Shown here: piece after piece, positions 41,838 through 50,518 of the stretch
Layout: every line of letters starts with the position of its first letter
How positions within the stretch are numbered: the first letter of the stretch is position 1
Assembly (NCBI RefSeq): GCF_019711515.1
Contig: NZ_JAIGNO010000004.1
Location: 1 to 64,000 of the forward strand
From: Qipengyuania qiaonensis
Lineage (GTDB): Bacteria; Pseudomonadota; Alphaproteobacteria; Sphingomonadales; Sphingomonadaceae
Direction of reading: 5' to 3'
Length of the DNA: 64,000 nt
The notes under the pieces: generated by a model
The model's database searches: none
Told to the model about the DNA's origin: nothing
What the model saw: the letters and a program-made list of their open reading frames with translations, nothing else
Translations under genes and position numbers: made by a program

Positions 41838-42581
41838 TCAGCGTGCTCCCGGAGTGTCGACGGGGGTCGGGCGGAGCGGTTCCGTCCGGATGACGGAGAA
41901 TTCGATACGGCGATTGGCCGGGTCGCTCGGGGCGAGGCCTTCGACCGGCTGGCTCGAACCCACGCCATCGGCGCGCAGTCCGTCGCGAGGAATGCCGCGG
42001 CGGACCAGCGCCTCGCGTACGACGCGTGCACGCTCCATGCTGAGCGACAGGTTGCCCGGCTCGGTGCCTTGCTGGTCGGTATGGCCGGTAATGGCGATGA
42101 TCGAGCCGAGGCAGGGGCGCAACGCGTCGGCCACTTCGTCCAGCAGCATCCGGCTGGCGGGGAGGAGATCGCTGCTCGCCTCTTCGAACCGGATCGAACG
42201 GGTCCGCAGCAGACCTTCCACATCTTCCTGGCAATGGAGCGGCTGATAGGTCTGCTCGCCGCCGCTTTCGGCACGGGTCGAGCCATCGCTCCAGGTCACG
42301 CCGCCAACGCCGGGAACGTCGGATACGGTGCGTGCGACGGTTGCGCGTGTCGCTTCGTCGAGCGCCTCGCCCCCGGACAGCAGCGGATGGCGCGAGGACG
42401 ATCCGAATTCGTTGGCGAAGCGGGCGGTCACCCCCGCTCCGCCGGCATCGGCGATCGCGGTTCGGGACCTTTCTTCCAGCCCTTCGATGAAGCCGGGAGC
42501 CATCGGTTCGACCAGCAGATAGGCGCTGGCGCCGGTCAGGACGGCTCCCGCAAGAATGGCCAGGGAAGGGCGGATCGGCAT
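41838..42581 (-). CDS. OmpA-family peptidoglycan-associated protein
   Basis: 247 residues. An uncleaved N-terminal membrane anchor (SLAILAGAVLTGASAYLLVE) precedes a BON-like segment (FANEFGSSSRHPLLSGGEAL, TVARTVSDVPGVGGVTW). The OmpA C-terminal domain is at about 125-235 (IRFEEASSDLLPASRMLLDE, IAITGHTDQQGTEPGNLSLS, ERARVVREALVRRGI, SDPANRRIEFSV) with the diaminopimelate-binding D and R. It would bind peptidoglycan from the inner membrane. It starts the unit with the micro-protein and HhH gene. Confidence 0.9.
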   Translation of the reverse strand: MPIRPSLAILAGAVLTGASAYLLVEPMAPGFIEGLEERSRTAIADAGGAGVTARFANEFGSSSRHPLLSGGEALDEATRATVARTVSDVPGVGGVTWSDGSTRAESGGEQTYQPLHCQEDVEGLLRTRSIRFEEASSDLLPASRMLLDEVADALRPCLGSIIAITGHTDQQGTEPGNLSLSMERARVVREALVRRGIPRDGLRADGVGSSQPVEGLAPSDPANRRIEFSVIRTEPLRPTPVDTPGAR

Positions 42582-42622
42582 GGCTGGCTATTAGCCATCA
42601 TCCGCCCTCCCTGCCAAGGAGG

Positions 42623-44317
42623 CTATTCCAGCCCGTCTGCAGTCTTGACCAGCTGTACGAATTCCTGTCGCCAGAAATTGCGCTGCGCGCCTGCCAGCGC
42701 CGCGATCTGCGGATAGGAATAGTCCGACAGCATCGCATCGCCGCGCAGCTTCTGGCCGAACGCCGCGACCGCGCTGGCGAAGGCGAAATCGCCACCCGGC
42801 GCCCGAGTCGTGCTGAGTGCGGAAGCGGGCAGGGTGTAGGTCAGCAGCGTCGATTTGTCGCCGTCGGGCAGTTTGTAGCGCAGCTTGATATGCGCAGCTT
42901 CCGCAGCCAGCTGGGTCGCCTTGGCATCGGGCTTGTCTTCATAGCGGCGCGCGGAAATCCAGCCTTCGGCACCGACCGGAACGACTTCGTAGATCGCCGT
43001 GACCTGATGTCCGGCACCGATATCGCCCGCATCGATCGCATCGTTGTCGAAATCCTCTTCGCGCAAGGCCCGGTTCTCGTAACCGACCAGGCGATACTGA
43101 CTGACCACGGCGGGGTTGAACTCGACCTGGATCTTCACGTCCTTGGCGATGGTGAAGAGGGTTGCGCCCATCTCGTCACCCAGCACCTTGCGGGCCTCCA
43201 ACGCGCTGTCGATGTAGGAGTAGTTGCCGTTTCCGTTGTTGGCGACCTGTTCCATCATCGCATCGTTGAGATTTCCGCGACCGAAGCCCAGCACCGACAG
43301 GGTGACGCCGGTCTCGCGCTTTTTCTCGATCAGGTCGACCAGCGATTCGCGATCCGATGTACCGACGTTGAAATCTCCGTCGGTGGCGAGGATCACGCGA
43401 TTGACCCCTCCGTCGATACGGTTGGCTTCGGCGACGCGATAGGCGAGTTCGATTCCTGCGCCGCCCGCGGTCGATCCGCCAGCGTCCAGCTGGTTCAGCG
43501 CATCCTTGATCTTGCGCTCGTCACTGGTCGGCTCGAGCACGAGACCCGCCGCACCGGCATAGACGACGATCGAGACGCGGTCCTTGTCGGAGAGCATGCC
43601 GGCAAGCTGGCGCATGGCGGTCTTCACGAGTGGCAGCTTGTCCGGGCTCGCCATGGACCCCGAAACGTCGAGCAGGAAGACGAGATTGGCGGGAGGACGC
43701 TCCTGCTCGGGCATCTCGTATCCGGCGAGACCGATGCGCACGAGCCGCGAATTGGCGTTCCACGGCGTCACGGCAACGTCGGTATTGACCGTGAAGGGCT
43801 GCGCCACGCTGTCGGGCCGGTCGTAATCGTAGCGAAAATAATTGACGAACTCCTCGGTCCGCACCGCGCCCTTGGGCGGCATCTGACCTTCGGAAATGAA
43901 GCGACGCGCATTGGTGTAGGCGCCGGTGTCCACATCGACCGAGAAGGTCGACACCGGCTCGTTGGCCACGACCTTGACCGGCGAAACTTCCTCGCCGTCA
44001 TACTGGTCGCGGCTGGGCTGGGTCGGCACGAAAACCGGCGGGAAATAGCGATAGCTGGTGTCGGCGGCAGGCGCGCTCGACGAATCTTGAACCGTCTCGC
44101 GGGCGATACGCGATCCAGAGACCACCATGGCCTGCGGTGCCATCAGCGACGGGGGTGGGGGAGGCGGTGGAGGCGGCGGCGGAGGTGGCGCGCGTCTCCT
44201 ATCCGACGTCTCGGCCTTCGAACCGGTCAGGACGATCTCGTCGCCCCCTGGCTGCGAAGCGCATCCGGCGATCAGTGCGGCGGCGGCGCAGGCTGTGGCA
44301 AGCTTGGCGAAACGCAT
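42623..44317 (-). CDS. VWA-domain lipoprotein of the YfbK type with TonB-box-like motifs
   Basis: 564 residues. A lipobox (LIAGC, C19) is followed by DEIVLTGSK, a run of 13 prolines (P44-P56) and AMVVSGSRIA. The YfbK N-terminal region (PVSTFSVDVDTGAYTNARRF) precedes the von Willebrand A domain with the MIDAS motif LVFLLDVSGSMASPDK, a conserved threonine (VILATDGDFNVGTSD), and a DUF3520-type C-terminus. The protein would be anchored in the outer or inner membrane on the periplasmic side and bind partners through a metal. The two segments resembling the TonB box (DEIVVTGSR) are unusual in a lipoprotein. The function of YfbK-like proteins is unknown. Confidence 0.88.
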   Translation of the reverse strand: MRFAKLATACAAAALIAGCASQPGGDEIVLTGSKAETSDRRRAPPPPPPPPPPPPPSLMAPQAMVVSGSRIARETVQDSSSAPAADTSYRYFPPVFVPTQPSRDQYDGEEVSPVKVVANEPVSTFSVDVDTGAYTNARRFISEGQMPPKGAVRTEEFVNYFRYDYDRPDSVAQPFTVNTDVAVTPWNANSRLVRIGLAGYEMPEQERPPANLVFLLDVSGSMASPDKLPLVKTAMRQLAGMLSDKDRVSIVVYAGAAGLVLEPTSDERKIKDALNQLDAGGSTAGGAGIELAYRVAEANRIDGGVNRVILATDGDFNVGTSDRESLVDLIEKKRETGVTLSVLGFGRGNLNDAMMEQVANNGNGNYSYIDSALEARKVLGDEMGATLFTIAKDVKIQVEFNPAVVSQYRLVGYENRALREEDFDNDAIDAGDIGAGHQVTAIYEVVPVGAEGWISARRYEDKPDAKATQLAAEAAHIKLRYKLPDGDKSTLLTYTLPASALSTTRAPGGDFAFASAVAAFGQKLRGDAMLSDYSYPQIAALAGAQRNFWRQEFVQLVKTADGLE

Positions 44318-44404
44318 GTGCAGTCCTCCCGAAATTCGGTGACAGCAAGGTACGTCCCAAGGCCGTTAATGCCGACTGAACGTTCCGCATATGCGACAAA
44401 CCGG

Positions 44405-45907
44405 TCAGCTTTGGGCGTCCTCTTCCTTGTCGAGATTGCGCTTGAACAGCACGCGGTCCTCCGGCCCGAAGCCGCGCCGCCAGATGATAACGCCGTAGAC
44501 GCCGAGTATCGCCGGAATGCCGACAATAAGTTCCGCCCATTCGGGCAATTGCGTTGCCAGCCAGCCGACGAGCACTGCCGGGGCGACCGCCCAGACGAGC
44601 GGCCAGCGGAAGGTGTTGATCGTCTGGCCGAGTATCTTCGAGAGGAGCACGGCCTTGACGAGGCTCGCCGTGCCAAGCGCCAGCATCAGGGCGATTGCAG
44701 CGGCGGCGGCCTTGAAGGGTTCGCCATAGCCGCCGGCTACCATGACCCTGATCAGCACCACGGTCAGCACCGCTTGCAGAGCGATAGTACCGATCGAGAT
44801 CCATAGATTGCGGACCCGTGCGACATAGACGAGCACGGCTTCGGAAACGACTGCCGTGGCAGCTACCACCTCCGCCACGAGCAGAAAGGCGAGCGCGCCC
44901 GTTCCGCCCACGAATTCCGGCCCGACCAGCCCCATGACCGCTTCGCCCGGGACACCTAGCGCGAGAGCGATCCCCGCCTGCATCGCGACGATCCAGAAGC
45001 CGACCTGACAGATCTGGCGGGCGATAGCATCGTAATTCCCGGTCTTGAGGTTCTTGGTGATGACCGGCCCCAAAATCGGCTCAAAGCTGGTTTTCAGCTT
45101 CTGCGGCAGGCTCGCGACCTGTTGGGCGATGTAGTAGACGCCGACTGCGGCAGGCGCGGCGAACAGGCCGAGGATGAAAATATCGACACGCCGTGTTCCC
45201 CATTCGATGGCGTCGGCGGTTGCCAGCGGTAGTGCGCGTGCGGTCATCTTGCCCATGTAGACCGGGTGCGGACGCCATGCCCTCGGCGGCCCGTAGCTGC
45301 GGAAGAAGGACCACAGACCAGTCGCCAGCCCGGCATAGATCGATGCGAGATAGGCCATCGAGAGTCCCGAGTCGCTGACCGACGGCACAAAATAGAACAC
45401 GCCCGCCATGATCGAGATCGTCCACGGCTCTACCACGGCGCGGGCGCGGACGGTGGTGGCGATATCGTATTTGTAAGCCTGCGCGGCGAGCACGATCTCC
45501 GTCAGCGCGTAGGCCGGTATTGCCAGCACGACGAAGCGATCGAGCTCGGTGAACTCTCCACTCGGGAATAGCGGAGCCGGAACCAGCCAGAAAAAGGCCG
45601 CGGCGATCCCCGAAAACAATAGCGCCAGCAGCATACCGTCGTAGACGAGGTTTGCCGGATGGCTGTCCTCGCCCTCCGAGAGGCGCTGTGCCAGACCGCG
45701 CTTCTCGCCCATGGCGCAGACCAGCGCGACCAGTTCGACCACCACCAGCGCGGAAGCGAAGCGCCCCAGCGCGTCCGGGCCGTAGAGGCGACCCGCGATG
45801 AACAGGAACGGCAGTCGCGCGACAAGGCGCAGGAGGAAGCCAAAGAAGTTCTGCCTTCCGCCCTTCGCTAAGGCGGAGAGATCTTCGTCGGGTTTTTCCG
45901 CTGTCAC
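44405..45907 (-). CDS. Polysaccharide flippase-like multi-pass membrane protein
   Basis: 500 residues from a GTG that overlaps the gpsA stop (GTGA). About 12-14 hydrophobic helices are visible (VVVELVALVCAMGEKRGLAQ, GMLLALLFSGIAAAFFWLVP, GIALALGVPGEAVMGLVGPE, AVAPAVLVGWLATQLPEWAE), with the opening PDALGRFASALVVVELVALV, which matches the Wzx/MATE-type oligosaccharide flippase group. It would move a lipid-linked saccharide across the inner membrane. No glycosyltransferases adjoin; it follows gpsA and tsaD in one tight unit. Confidence 0.82.
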   Translation of the reverse strand: MTAEKPDEDLSALAKGGRQNFFGFLLRLVARLPFLFIAGRLYGPDALGRFASALVVVELVALVCAMGEKRGLAQRLSEGEDSHPANLVYDGMLLALLFSGIAAAFFWLVPAPLFPSGEFTELDRFVVLAIPAYALTEIVLAAQAYKYDIATTVRARAVVEPWTISIMAGVFYFVPSVSDSGLSMAYLASIYAGLATGLWSFFRSYGPPRAWRPHPVYMGKMTARALPLATADAIEWGTRRVDIFILGLFAAPAAVGVYYIAQQVASLPQKLKTSFEPILGPVITKNLKTGNYDAIARQICQVGFWIVAMQAGIALALGVPGEAVMGLVGPEFVGGTGALAFLLVAEVVAATAVVSEAVLVYVARVRNLWISIGTIALQAVLTVVLIRVMVAGGYGEPFKAAAAAIALMLALGTASLVKAVLLSKILGQTINTFRWPLVWAVAPAVLVGWLATQLPEWAELIVGIPAILGVYGVIIWRRGFGPEDRVLFKRNLDKEEDAQS

Positions 45908-46896
45908 TCGGCGCTGCCCTGTTCGGCGCGCAGCGGTCGCGATAGCAGGTCGGAGACGACTTCGCGCGGTCCATTGCCCTTCAGCAGGCCATACACCGCC
46001 GTAACGATGGGCATGGCGACACCGTGACGCGCGGCGAGTTCGACCAGCACGGGCGCGGTATGCGCGCCTTCGGCCACGGTGCGACGATCGGCCATCAGTT
46101 CTTCGGCTTTCCGCCCTTCGCCGAGCGCCTTGCCGAGCGAGAAATTACGGCTCGAGGTCGAAGAACAGGTGAGGACGAGATCGCCCAGGCCGCACAAGCC
46201 GGCCAGCGTCTCGGCCCGCGCGCCCAGCGCCTCGCCGAAACGCAGCATCTCGGCATAGCCGCGCGCAATCAGCGCGGCGCGCGCGTTCTGGCCAAGGCCG
46301 AGCCCGTCGACGACCCCGCAGGCAATGGCGAGGACATTCTTGACCGAACCGCCGATCTCGGCACCGGTGACGTCGTCGGAATAATAGGGCCGGAACGTCT
46401 GGCGGGCGATGACGGGCGCGATACGATCCCACTGCGCTTCGCCCTGGGCGCAGGCAAGCGTGACGGCGGTGGGCAGGCCGGCCGCAACTTCATGCGCGAA
46501 GGTTGGGCCGGACAGGACGGCAATGGCGCTATCCGGCGCGGCCTCTTTCGCCACATCGTTCATCAGCCGCCCGGTGCCCGCTTCGATCCCCTTGGCACAC
46601 AGCACCAGATCGCGTGGATGGCGCGGCATGGCGCCGAGCACGTTGCCCATATGCTGGGCGGGGGTGACCACCAACAGCGTATCGAGCGCGCCCATTTCGC
46701 CAAGATCGCCGGTTGCGCGGATCGATTCGGCCAGCTTCGCCGATGACAGGAACGGCGAATTGGTGTGCTTCGAATTGATCTCGTGCACCAGATCGTCCTC
46801 GCGTGCCCAAATCAGGACATTGCGTCCGTCGCTGGCGAGCATCTGGGCCAGCGCGGTACCCCAGGCACCCGCTCCAAGAACCCCAATCCCGGTCAT
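45904..46896 (-). CDS. gpsA: Glycerol-3-phosphate dehydrogenase [NAD(P)+]
   Basis: 330 residues from the ATG at 46896. NAD site [56 protein letters not shown], and the substrate-site stretch [20 protein letters not shown] with the active-site lysine, then [20 protein letters not shown]. It makes sn-glycerol 3-phosphate for phospholipid synthesis. It overlaps both tsaD and the flippase gene by 4 bases. Confidence 0.96.
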   Translation of the reverse strand: MTGIGVLGAGAWGTALAQMLASDGRNVLIWAREDDLVHEINSKHTNSPFLSSAKLAESIRATGDLGEMGALDTLLVVTPAQHMGNVLGAMPRHPRDLVLCAKGIEAGTGRLMNDVAKEAAPDSAIAVLSGPTFAHEVAAGLPTAVTLACAQGEAQWDRIAPVIARQTFRPYYSDDVTGAEIGGSVKNVLAIACGVVDGLGLGQNARAALIARGYAEMLRFGEALGARAETLAGLCGLGDLVLTCSSTSSRNFSLGKALGEGRKAEELMADRRTVAEGAHTAPVLVELAARHGVAMPIVTAVYGLLKGNGPREVVSDLLSRPLRAEQGSAE

Positions 46897-47921
46897 GCTT
46901 TCACTCCTGCTCCGCGCACCAGCTCGGCCCTGGGATCGAGCGGCCATCGCGGCCGGGCGGAAATGTCGAGCGGATCGTTCTGGCCCAGCCGTTCAACGCC
47001 CGCCCAGGCGATCATTGCGGCATTGTCAGTGCACAGTTTCGGCGGCGGTGCGGCGAAACGCATACCGTGGTCCGCAGCCAATTGCTCGAGCGCTGCGCGC
47101 ACCGTGGCGTTGGCCGCGACGCCGCCTGCAACCACCAGCGTGTCGACATCGTCCATGCCTGCGAGCGCAATACGCAACCGGTCGGTTACACAATCGACCG
47201 CAGCCTGCTGGAAGCTCGCCGCGATATCGGCGATCTCGTATTTTCCGCTCTCGTGCGCGCGCAGAACGGCGCTTTTGAGACCTGCGAAGGAGAAATGAGG
47301 TTCGCCGCTACCGACCATGGGGCGGGGCAGGGGAACGGCCTTGGCATTGCCCTCCAGGGCGACCCGCTCGACAGCGGGGCCCCCCGGAAAGCCCAGCCCC
47401 AGGATCTTGGCGGTCTTGTCGAAGGCTTCGCCCAGCGCATCGTCGATCGTCGTCGCAAGGCGGCGGTATTCGCCCAGGCCATCGACGCGCAGGATCTGGC
47501 AATGCCCACCCGAAACCAGCAGCAGGGCATAGGGGAATGCGATGCTCCCGTCGGCGAGGCGCGGGCTCAGTGCGTGGCCCTCGAGATGGTTGATCGCGAT
47601 GAGAGGGGTGTCGGTAGCCATGGCCAGCGCCTTGGCACTGACCAGACCGACCATCACCCCGCCGATCAGACCCGGACCTGCCGTGGCCGCGATCGCATCG
47701 CAATCGGCAAGTGCGATTCCGGCGTCCGCAAGTACCCCCTCGATCATCGGTGCCAGCCGTTCGGCATGCGCGCGTGCCGCGATTTCCGGCACCACGCCGC
47801 CAAAGGGCGCATGCTCCGCATCCTGCGACGCAATTCGTTGCGCGACGATCCGCCGTTCGCTGTCGACCAGCGCGACCGCGGTTTCGTCACAGGAACTTTC
47901 TATACCGAGAACCAGTGCCAT
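46893..47921 (-). CDS. tsaD: tRNA N6-adenosine threonylcarbamoyltransferase
   Basis: 342 residues. ASKHA-fold features are [18 protein letters not shown], the family motif [20 protein letters not shown], the metal-binding [49 protein letters not shown] and [20 protein letters not shown]. It transfers the threonylcarbamoyl group to A37 of ANN-reading tRNAs with TsaB and TsaE, which are not here. A hairpin with the ribosome site in its loop covers the start. tsaD and hemC start back to back, 45 bases apart. Confidence 0.97.
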   Translation of the reverse strand: MALVLGIESSCDETAVALVDSERRIVAQRIASQDAEHAPFGGVVPEIAARAHAERLAPMIEGVLADAGIALADCDAIAATAGPGLIGGVMVGLVSAKALAMATDTPLIAINHLEGHALSPRLADGSIAFPYALLLVSGGHCQILRVDGLGEYRRLATTIDDALGEAFDKTAKILGLGFPGGPAVERVALEGNAKAVPLPRPMVGSGEPHFSFAGLKSAVLRAHESGKYEIADIAASFQQAAVDCVTDRLRIALAGMDDVDTLVVAGGVAANATVRAALEQLAADHGMRFAAPPPKLCTDNAAMIAWAGVERLGQNDPLDISARPRWPLDPRAELVRGAGVKA

Positions 47922-47942
47922 CCCGCTTCCCCTTAGCGGGAT
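47920..47942. promoter_or_regulatory. Hairpin over the tsaD start and ribosome site
   Basis: ATCCCGCT (47920-47927) and AGCGGGAT (47935-47942) are perfectly complementary. On the tsaD strand the 7-base loop (AAGGGGA) is the probable ribosome site, and the 3' arm runs into the ATG. Such a fold could expose the ribosome site but hide the start codon, and might tune translation. Confidence 0.4.
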
Positions 47943-47966
47943 GGCTCGCTAGGGCAAGCGGGCCCT

Positions 47967-48896
47967 ATGCCGGATATGCCCATCCTCCGCCTCGGAACCC
48001 GTCGCTCCCCGCTTGCCATGGCGCAGGCGCATGAGGCCCGCGCGCGTCTGTGTGCCGTGCATGGCTGGGACGATTCGGCGGTCGAACTCGTTCCGGTGGT
48101 CGCCAGCGGCGACAGGATACTGGACCGCCCATTGGCCGAAATCGGCGGCAAGGCGCTGTGGACACGCGAACTCGACCAGTGGTTGGTCGAAGGGCGTATC
48201 GACGCTGCGGTCCATTCGATGAAGGACGTGGAAACGATTCGGCCCGAGGCTATCGCCATCGCGGCTATCCTGCCGCGGGCCGACAAGGCCGATCGGCTGC
48301 TGGGCGCGGCATCGATAGCCGATATTCCCGCAGGCGCGCGTGTGGGCACCAGCGCCCCGCGCCGGGCGGCGCAATTGCTCCATTTGCGTCCCGATCTCGA
48401 AGTGGTCGGCATCCGGGGCAATGTCGCAACCCGCATGGCGAAACTGGAAGCGGGCGAAGCGGATGCCACTTTCCTTGCCGCCGCAGGGCTCGATCGTCTC
48501 GGCGAAGACGGCATCGGCGTTCGCCTCGATCCCGAAGACTGGTTGCCCGCCCCGGCGCAGGCCGCCATCGGCATCGAATGTCGCGGCGACGATGCGCGTG
48601 CGCGCGATCTGCTCGGAGCGATCGATCACCGCGAAAGCCATGCCGAGATCGCTGCCGAGCGCCGCCTGCTCGAAGGCCTGGGCGGTTCCTGCAGCAGCCC
48701 GATCGCTGCCTTGTCGCGCACCGATGATGGCCGTATTGCATTGACCGCGGCGATTTTCAGTCCCGACGGAAAGATACGCATCGGCGATACAGTGGAATTT
48801 TCTGCCGACGACGCCCAGGCGCCGCTCGACCTGGCGCGGGCGCTCCTTGAACGGGCGCCGTCCGAAATCACCGAGCATTTCGGGCACTTGGATTGA
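47967..48896 (+). CDS. hemC: Hydroxymethylbilane synthase
   Basis: 309 residues. Signatures are LRLGTRRSPLAMAQAHEARA, VASGDRILDRPLAEIGGKAL, FTRELDQ-like TRELDQWLVEGRIDAAVHSM then KDVE, VGTSAPRRAAQLLHLRPDLE, VVGIRGNVATRMAKLEAGEA, PAPAQAAIGIECRGDD, and the cofactor-binding cysteine in LLEGLGGSCSSPIAAL. It joins four porphobilinogens into hydroxymethylbilane for heme and siroheme. Its stop overlaps the hemD start. Confidence 0.97.
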   Translation: MPDMPILRLGTRRSPLAMAQAHEARARLCAVHGWDDSAVELVPVVASGDRILDRPLAEIGGKALWTRELDQWLVEGRIDAAVHSMKDVETIRPEAIAIAAILPRADKADRLLGAASIADIPAGARVGTSAPRRAAQLLHLRPDLEVVGIRGNVATRMAKLEAGEADATFLAAAGLDRLGEDGIGVRLDPEDWLPAPAQAAIGIECRGDDARARDLLGAIDHRESHAEIAAERRLLEGLGGSCSSPIAALSRTDDGRIALTAAIFSPDGKIRIGDTVEFSADDAQAPLDLARALLERAPSEITEHFGHLD

Positions 48897-49579
48897 AGCC
48901 GCTATTCCTTTTTCGCCCGGAACCGGGTTGGTCGGTCACTGCCGAAACGGCGCGCGACATGGGCCTCGACGTGCACGGCGCGCCGCTTTTCACGATCGAA
49001 CCGGTCGAATGGGAGGCACCCGACCCCACTCGGTTCGATGGCCTGCTGGTGGGCAGCGCAAATGTCTTTCGGCATGGCGGCAAGCAACTGGAGAGGCTCA
49101 CGAAGCTGCCGGTCCATGCGGTTGGCGAGGCGACCGCCAATGCCGCGCGTCGGGCGGGCTTCCTGCTCGGCCGAACCGGACGGGGAGGGCTGCAGACCCT
49201 GCTGGACGAACTGGGCAACCGCGAATTGCGCCTGCTTCGCCTTGCCGGCGAGGATCGCGTGATTCTGCGCCTGCCGGAATCGGTCGAGGTCGAGACGCGG
49301 ATACTCTACAGAGCGGTTCCGGAGGGCCTGCCGGACGACAGTATCGCGCTGCTGCGCTCTGGCGCCGTCGTCGCATTGCACTCCGGCGCTTCGGCAGAGC
49401 GGGTGAAGGTCGAATTCGAACGCCATGAACTCGACCGCTCGCTTGTGGACCTCGCGGTGATCGGAGCGCGCGTTGCAGAAATGGCGGGCGATGGCTGGCG
49501 ATCCATCCACATCGCAGACGCCCCCGGAGACAGCGAGCTACTGGCCTTGGCGCAAGCTTTGTGCCAAACCGAGCAATAA
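48893..49579 (+). CDS. hemD: Uroporphyrinogen-III synthase
   Basis: 228 residues. The start is a TTG overlapping the hemC stop (TTGA). The two-domain HemD fold is loosely conserved: PLFLFRPEPGWSVTAETARD, LLVGSANVFRHGGKQLERLT, LPVHAVGEATANAARRAGF, RLAGEDRVILRLPESVEVET, and the second-domain ALHSGASAERVKVEFERHEL with DLAVIGARVAEMAGDGW. Low conservation is usual for HemD; position after hemC settles the call. It closes the ring to uroporphyrinogen III, the substrate of the SUMT encoded at 24.1 kb. Confidence 0.9.
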   Translation: MKPLFLFRPEPGWSVTAETARDMGLDVHGAPLFTIEPVEWEAPDPTRFDGLLVGSANVFRHGGKQLERLTKLPVHAVGEATANAARRAGFLLGRTGRGGLQTLLDELGNRELRLLRLAGEDRVILRLPESVEVETRILYRAVPEGLPDDSIALLRSGAVVALHSGASAERVKVEFERHELDRSLVDLAVIGARVAEMAGDGWRSIHIADAPGDSELLALAQALCQTEQ

Positions 49580-49630
49580 TACGGTTGGGGTCCCCGTTAG
49601 CGGGACGACGGGGTCGCGGAACGGAAGTAG

Positions 49631-50518
49631 ATGATCGAATACACCAGCACCCGGCGTAAGGGACCATCGGCGAGGCCGGTCCTGATGGCTGTGCTTGCGA
49701 GTTTCCTGCTTGGCGGTGCAGTCGCCGGCTATGCCGTATATTCGATGGCCGACCGGACGCCGGCTCCGCCGGACGAAGCTGAGACGGAGCCGCAAACGCT
49801 CGCCAGCCCGACGTCCGCTCCGACACCCACGCCCAGCGCAACCGCCAGCCGGACTGCGCGCGAGGCAGTGGCGCGAGTTGCCGAGCAGCAGGGCGGGATC
49901 GATACGCGCCTCGCGGCAGCCGAACAGCGCCTCGCCCGGCTCGATCTGCAGGCGCAGGCGGCGGCGGGCAATACGGCGCGCGCCGAAGGGCTGTTGATTG
50001 CCTTCGCGACCCGCCGCGCGCTCGAGAAGGGAGCGGAACTCGGCTACCTGTCCGATCAGCTGCGATTGCGCTTTGGCGATGCGATGCCCAATGCGGTCGA
50101 CACGATCATCCGCACCAGCCGCGATCCCATCACGCTGGACCAGTTGATTGCACGGCTCGAAGGGCTCTCCCCACGGCTTGCCGCTCCGAGCAGTCAGACC
50201 GGTTTCGCGCGGTTCAGCGAGGAGATGTCGCAGTTATTCGTGGTACGTCGCGAAAGTGCGCCGTCGCCGCAACCCCAGCGTCGTCTTGAACGCGCCCGCC
50301 TGTTCCTGGAAAGCGGCCGGACCGACTCCGCGATCGCCGAAGTTCGCAACCTGCCCGGCGCGAGCAGCGCCGAAGGCTGGATCCGGGATGCCGAGCGCTA
50401 TGCCGCCGTCCAGCGGGCGCTCGATCTGATCGAAACCGCCGCCGTACTAGAACCGCGCCGTTTGCGTGACGGGGTGGGTAACCGGATCGAACAGCCAAGC
50501 CCGGCGGAAGAAAGCTAG
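49631..50518 (+). CDS. Mitofilin-like (alphaproteobacterial Mic60-type) membrane protein, short form
   Basis: 295 residues. One N-terminal membrane helix (VLMAVLASFLLGGAVAGYAV) is followed by a Pro/Thr/Ala-rich linker, a short coiled coil (ARVAEQQGGIDTRLAAAEQR, LARLDLQAQAAA) and a helical C-terminus (ARLFLESGRTDSAIAEVRNL, AERYAAVQRALDLIETAAVL). In alphaproteobacteria the relative of mitochondrial Mic60 sits next to hemD. Topology, position and the C-terminal helix pattern fit that assignment, though this copy has a shorter coiled coil. It would span the envelope and shape inner-membrane contacts. Assignment rests partly on context. Confidence 0.65.
   Translation: MIEYTSTRRKGPSARPVLMAVLASFLLGGAVAGYAVYSMADRTPAPPDEAETEPQTLASPTSAPTPTPSATASRTAREAVARVAEQQGGIDTRLAAAEQRLARLDLQAQAAAGNTARAEGLLIAFATRRALEKGAELGYLSDQLRLRFGDAMPNAVDTIIRTSRDPITLDQLIARLEGLSPRLAAPSSQTGFARFSEEMSQLFVVRRESAPSPQPQRRLERARLFLESGRTDSAIAEVRNLPGASSAEGWIRDAERYAAVQRALDLIETAAVLEPRRLRDGVGNRIEQPSPAEES

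Noticed and set aside
44130..44185. A G/T-rich, repeat-like run.
   Set aside because: It is simply the proline codons of the VWA lipoprotein, with mixed third positions, and not a separate repeat or CRISPR.
42890..44806. A 638-codon plus-strand frame opposite the VWA lipoprotein gene.
   Set aside because: The opposite strand has lipobox, MIDAS and YfbK motifs; this frame has only low-complexity, His/Asp/Arg-rich sequence typical of an antisense shadow.
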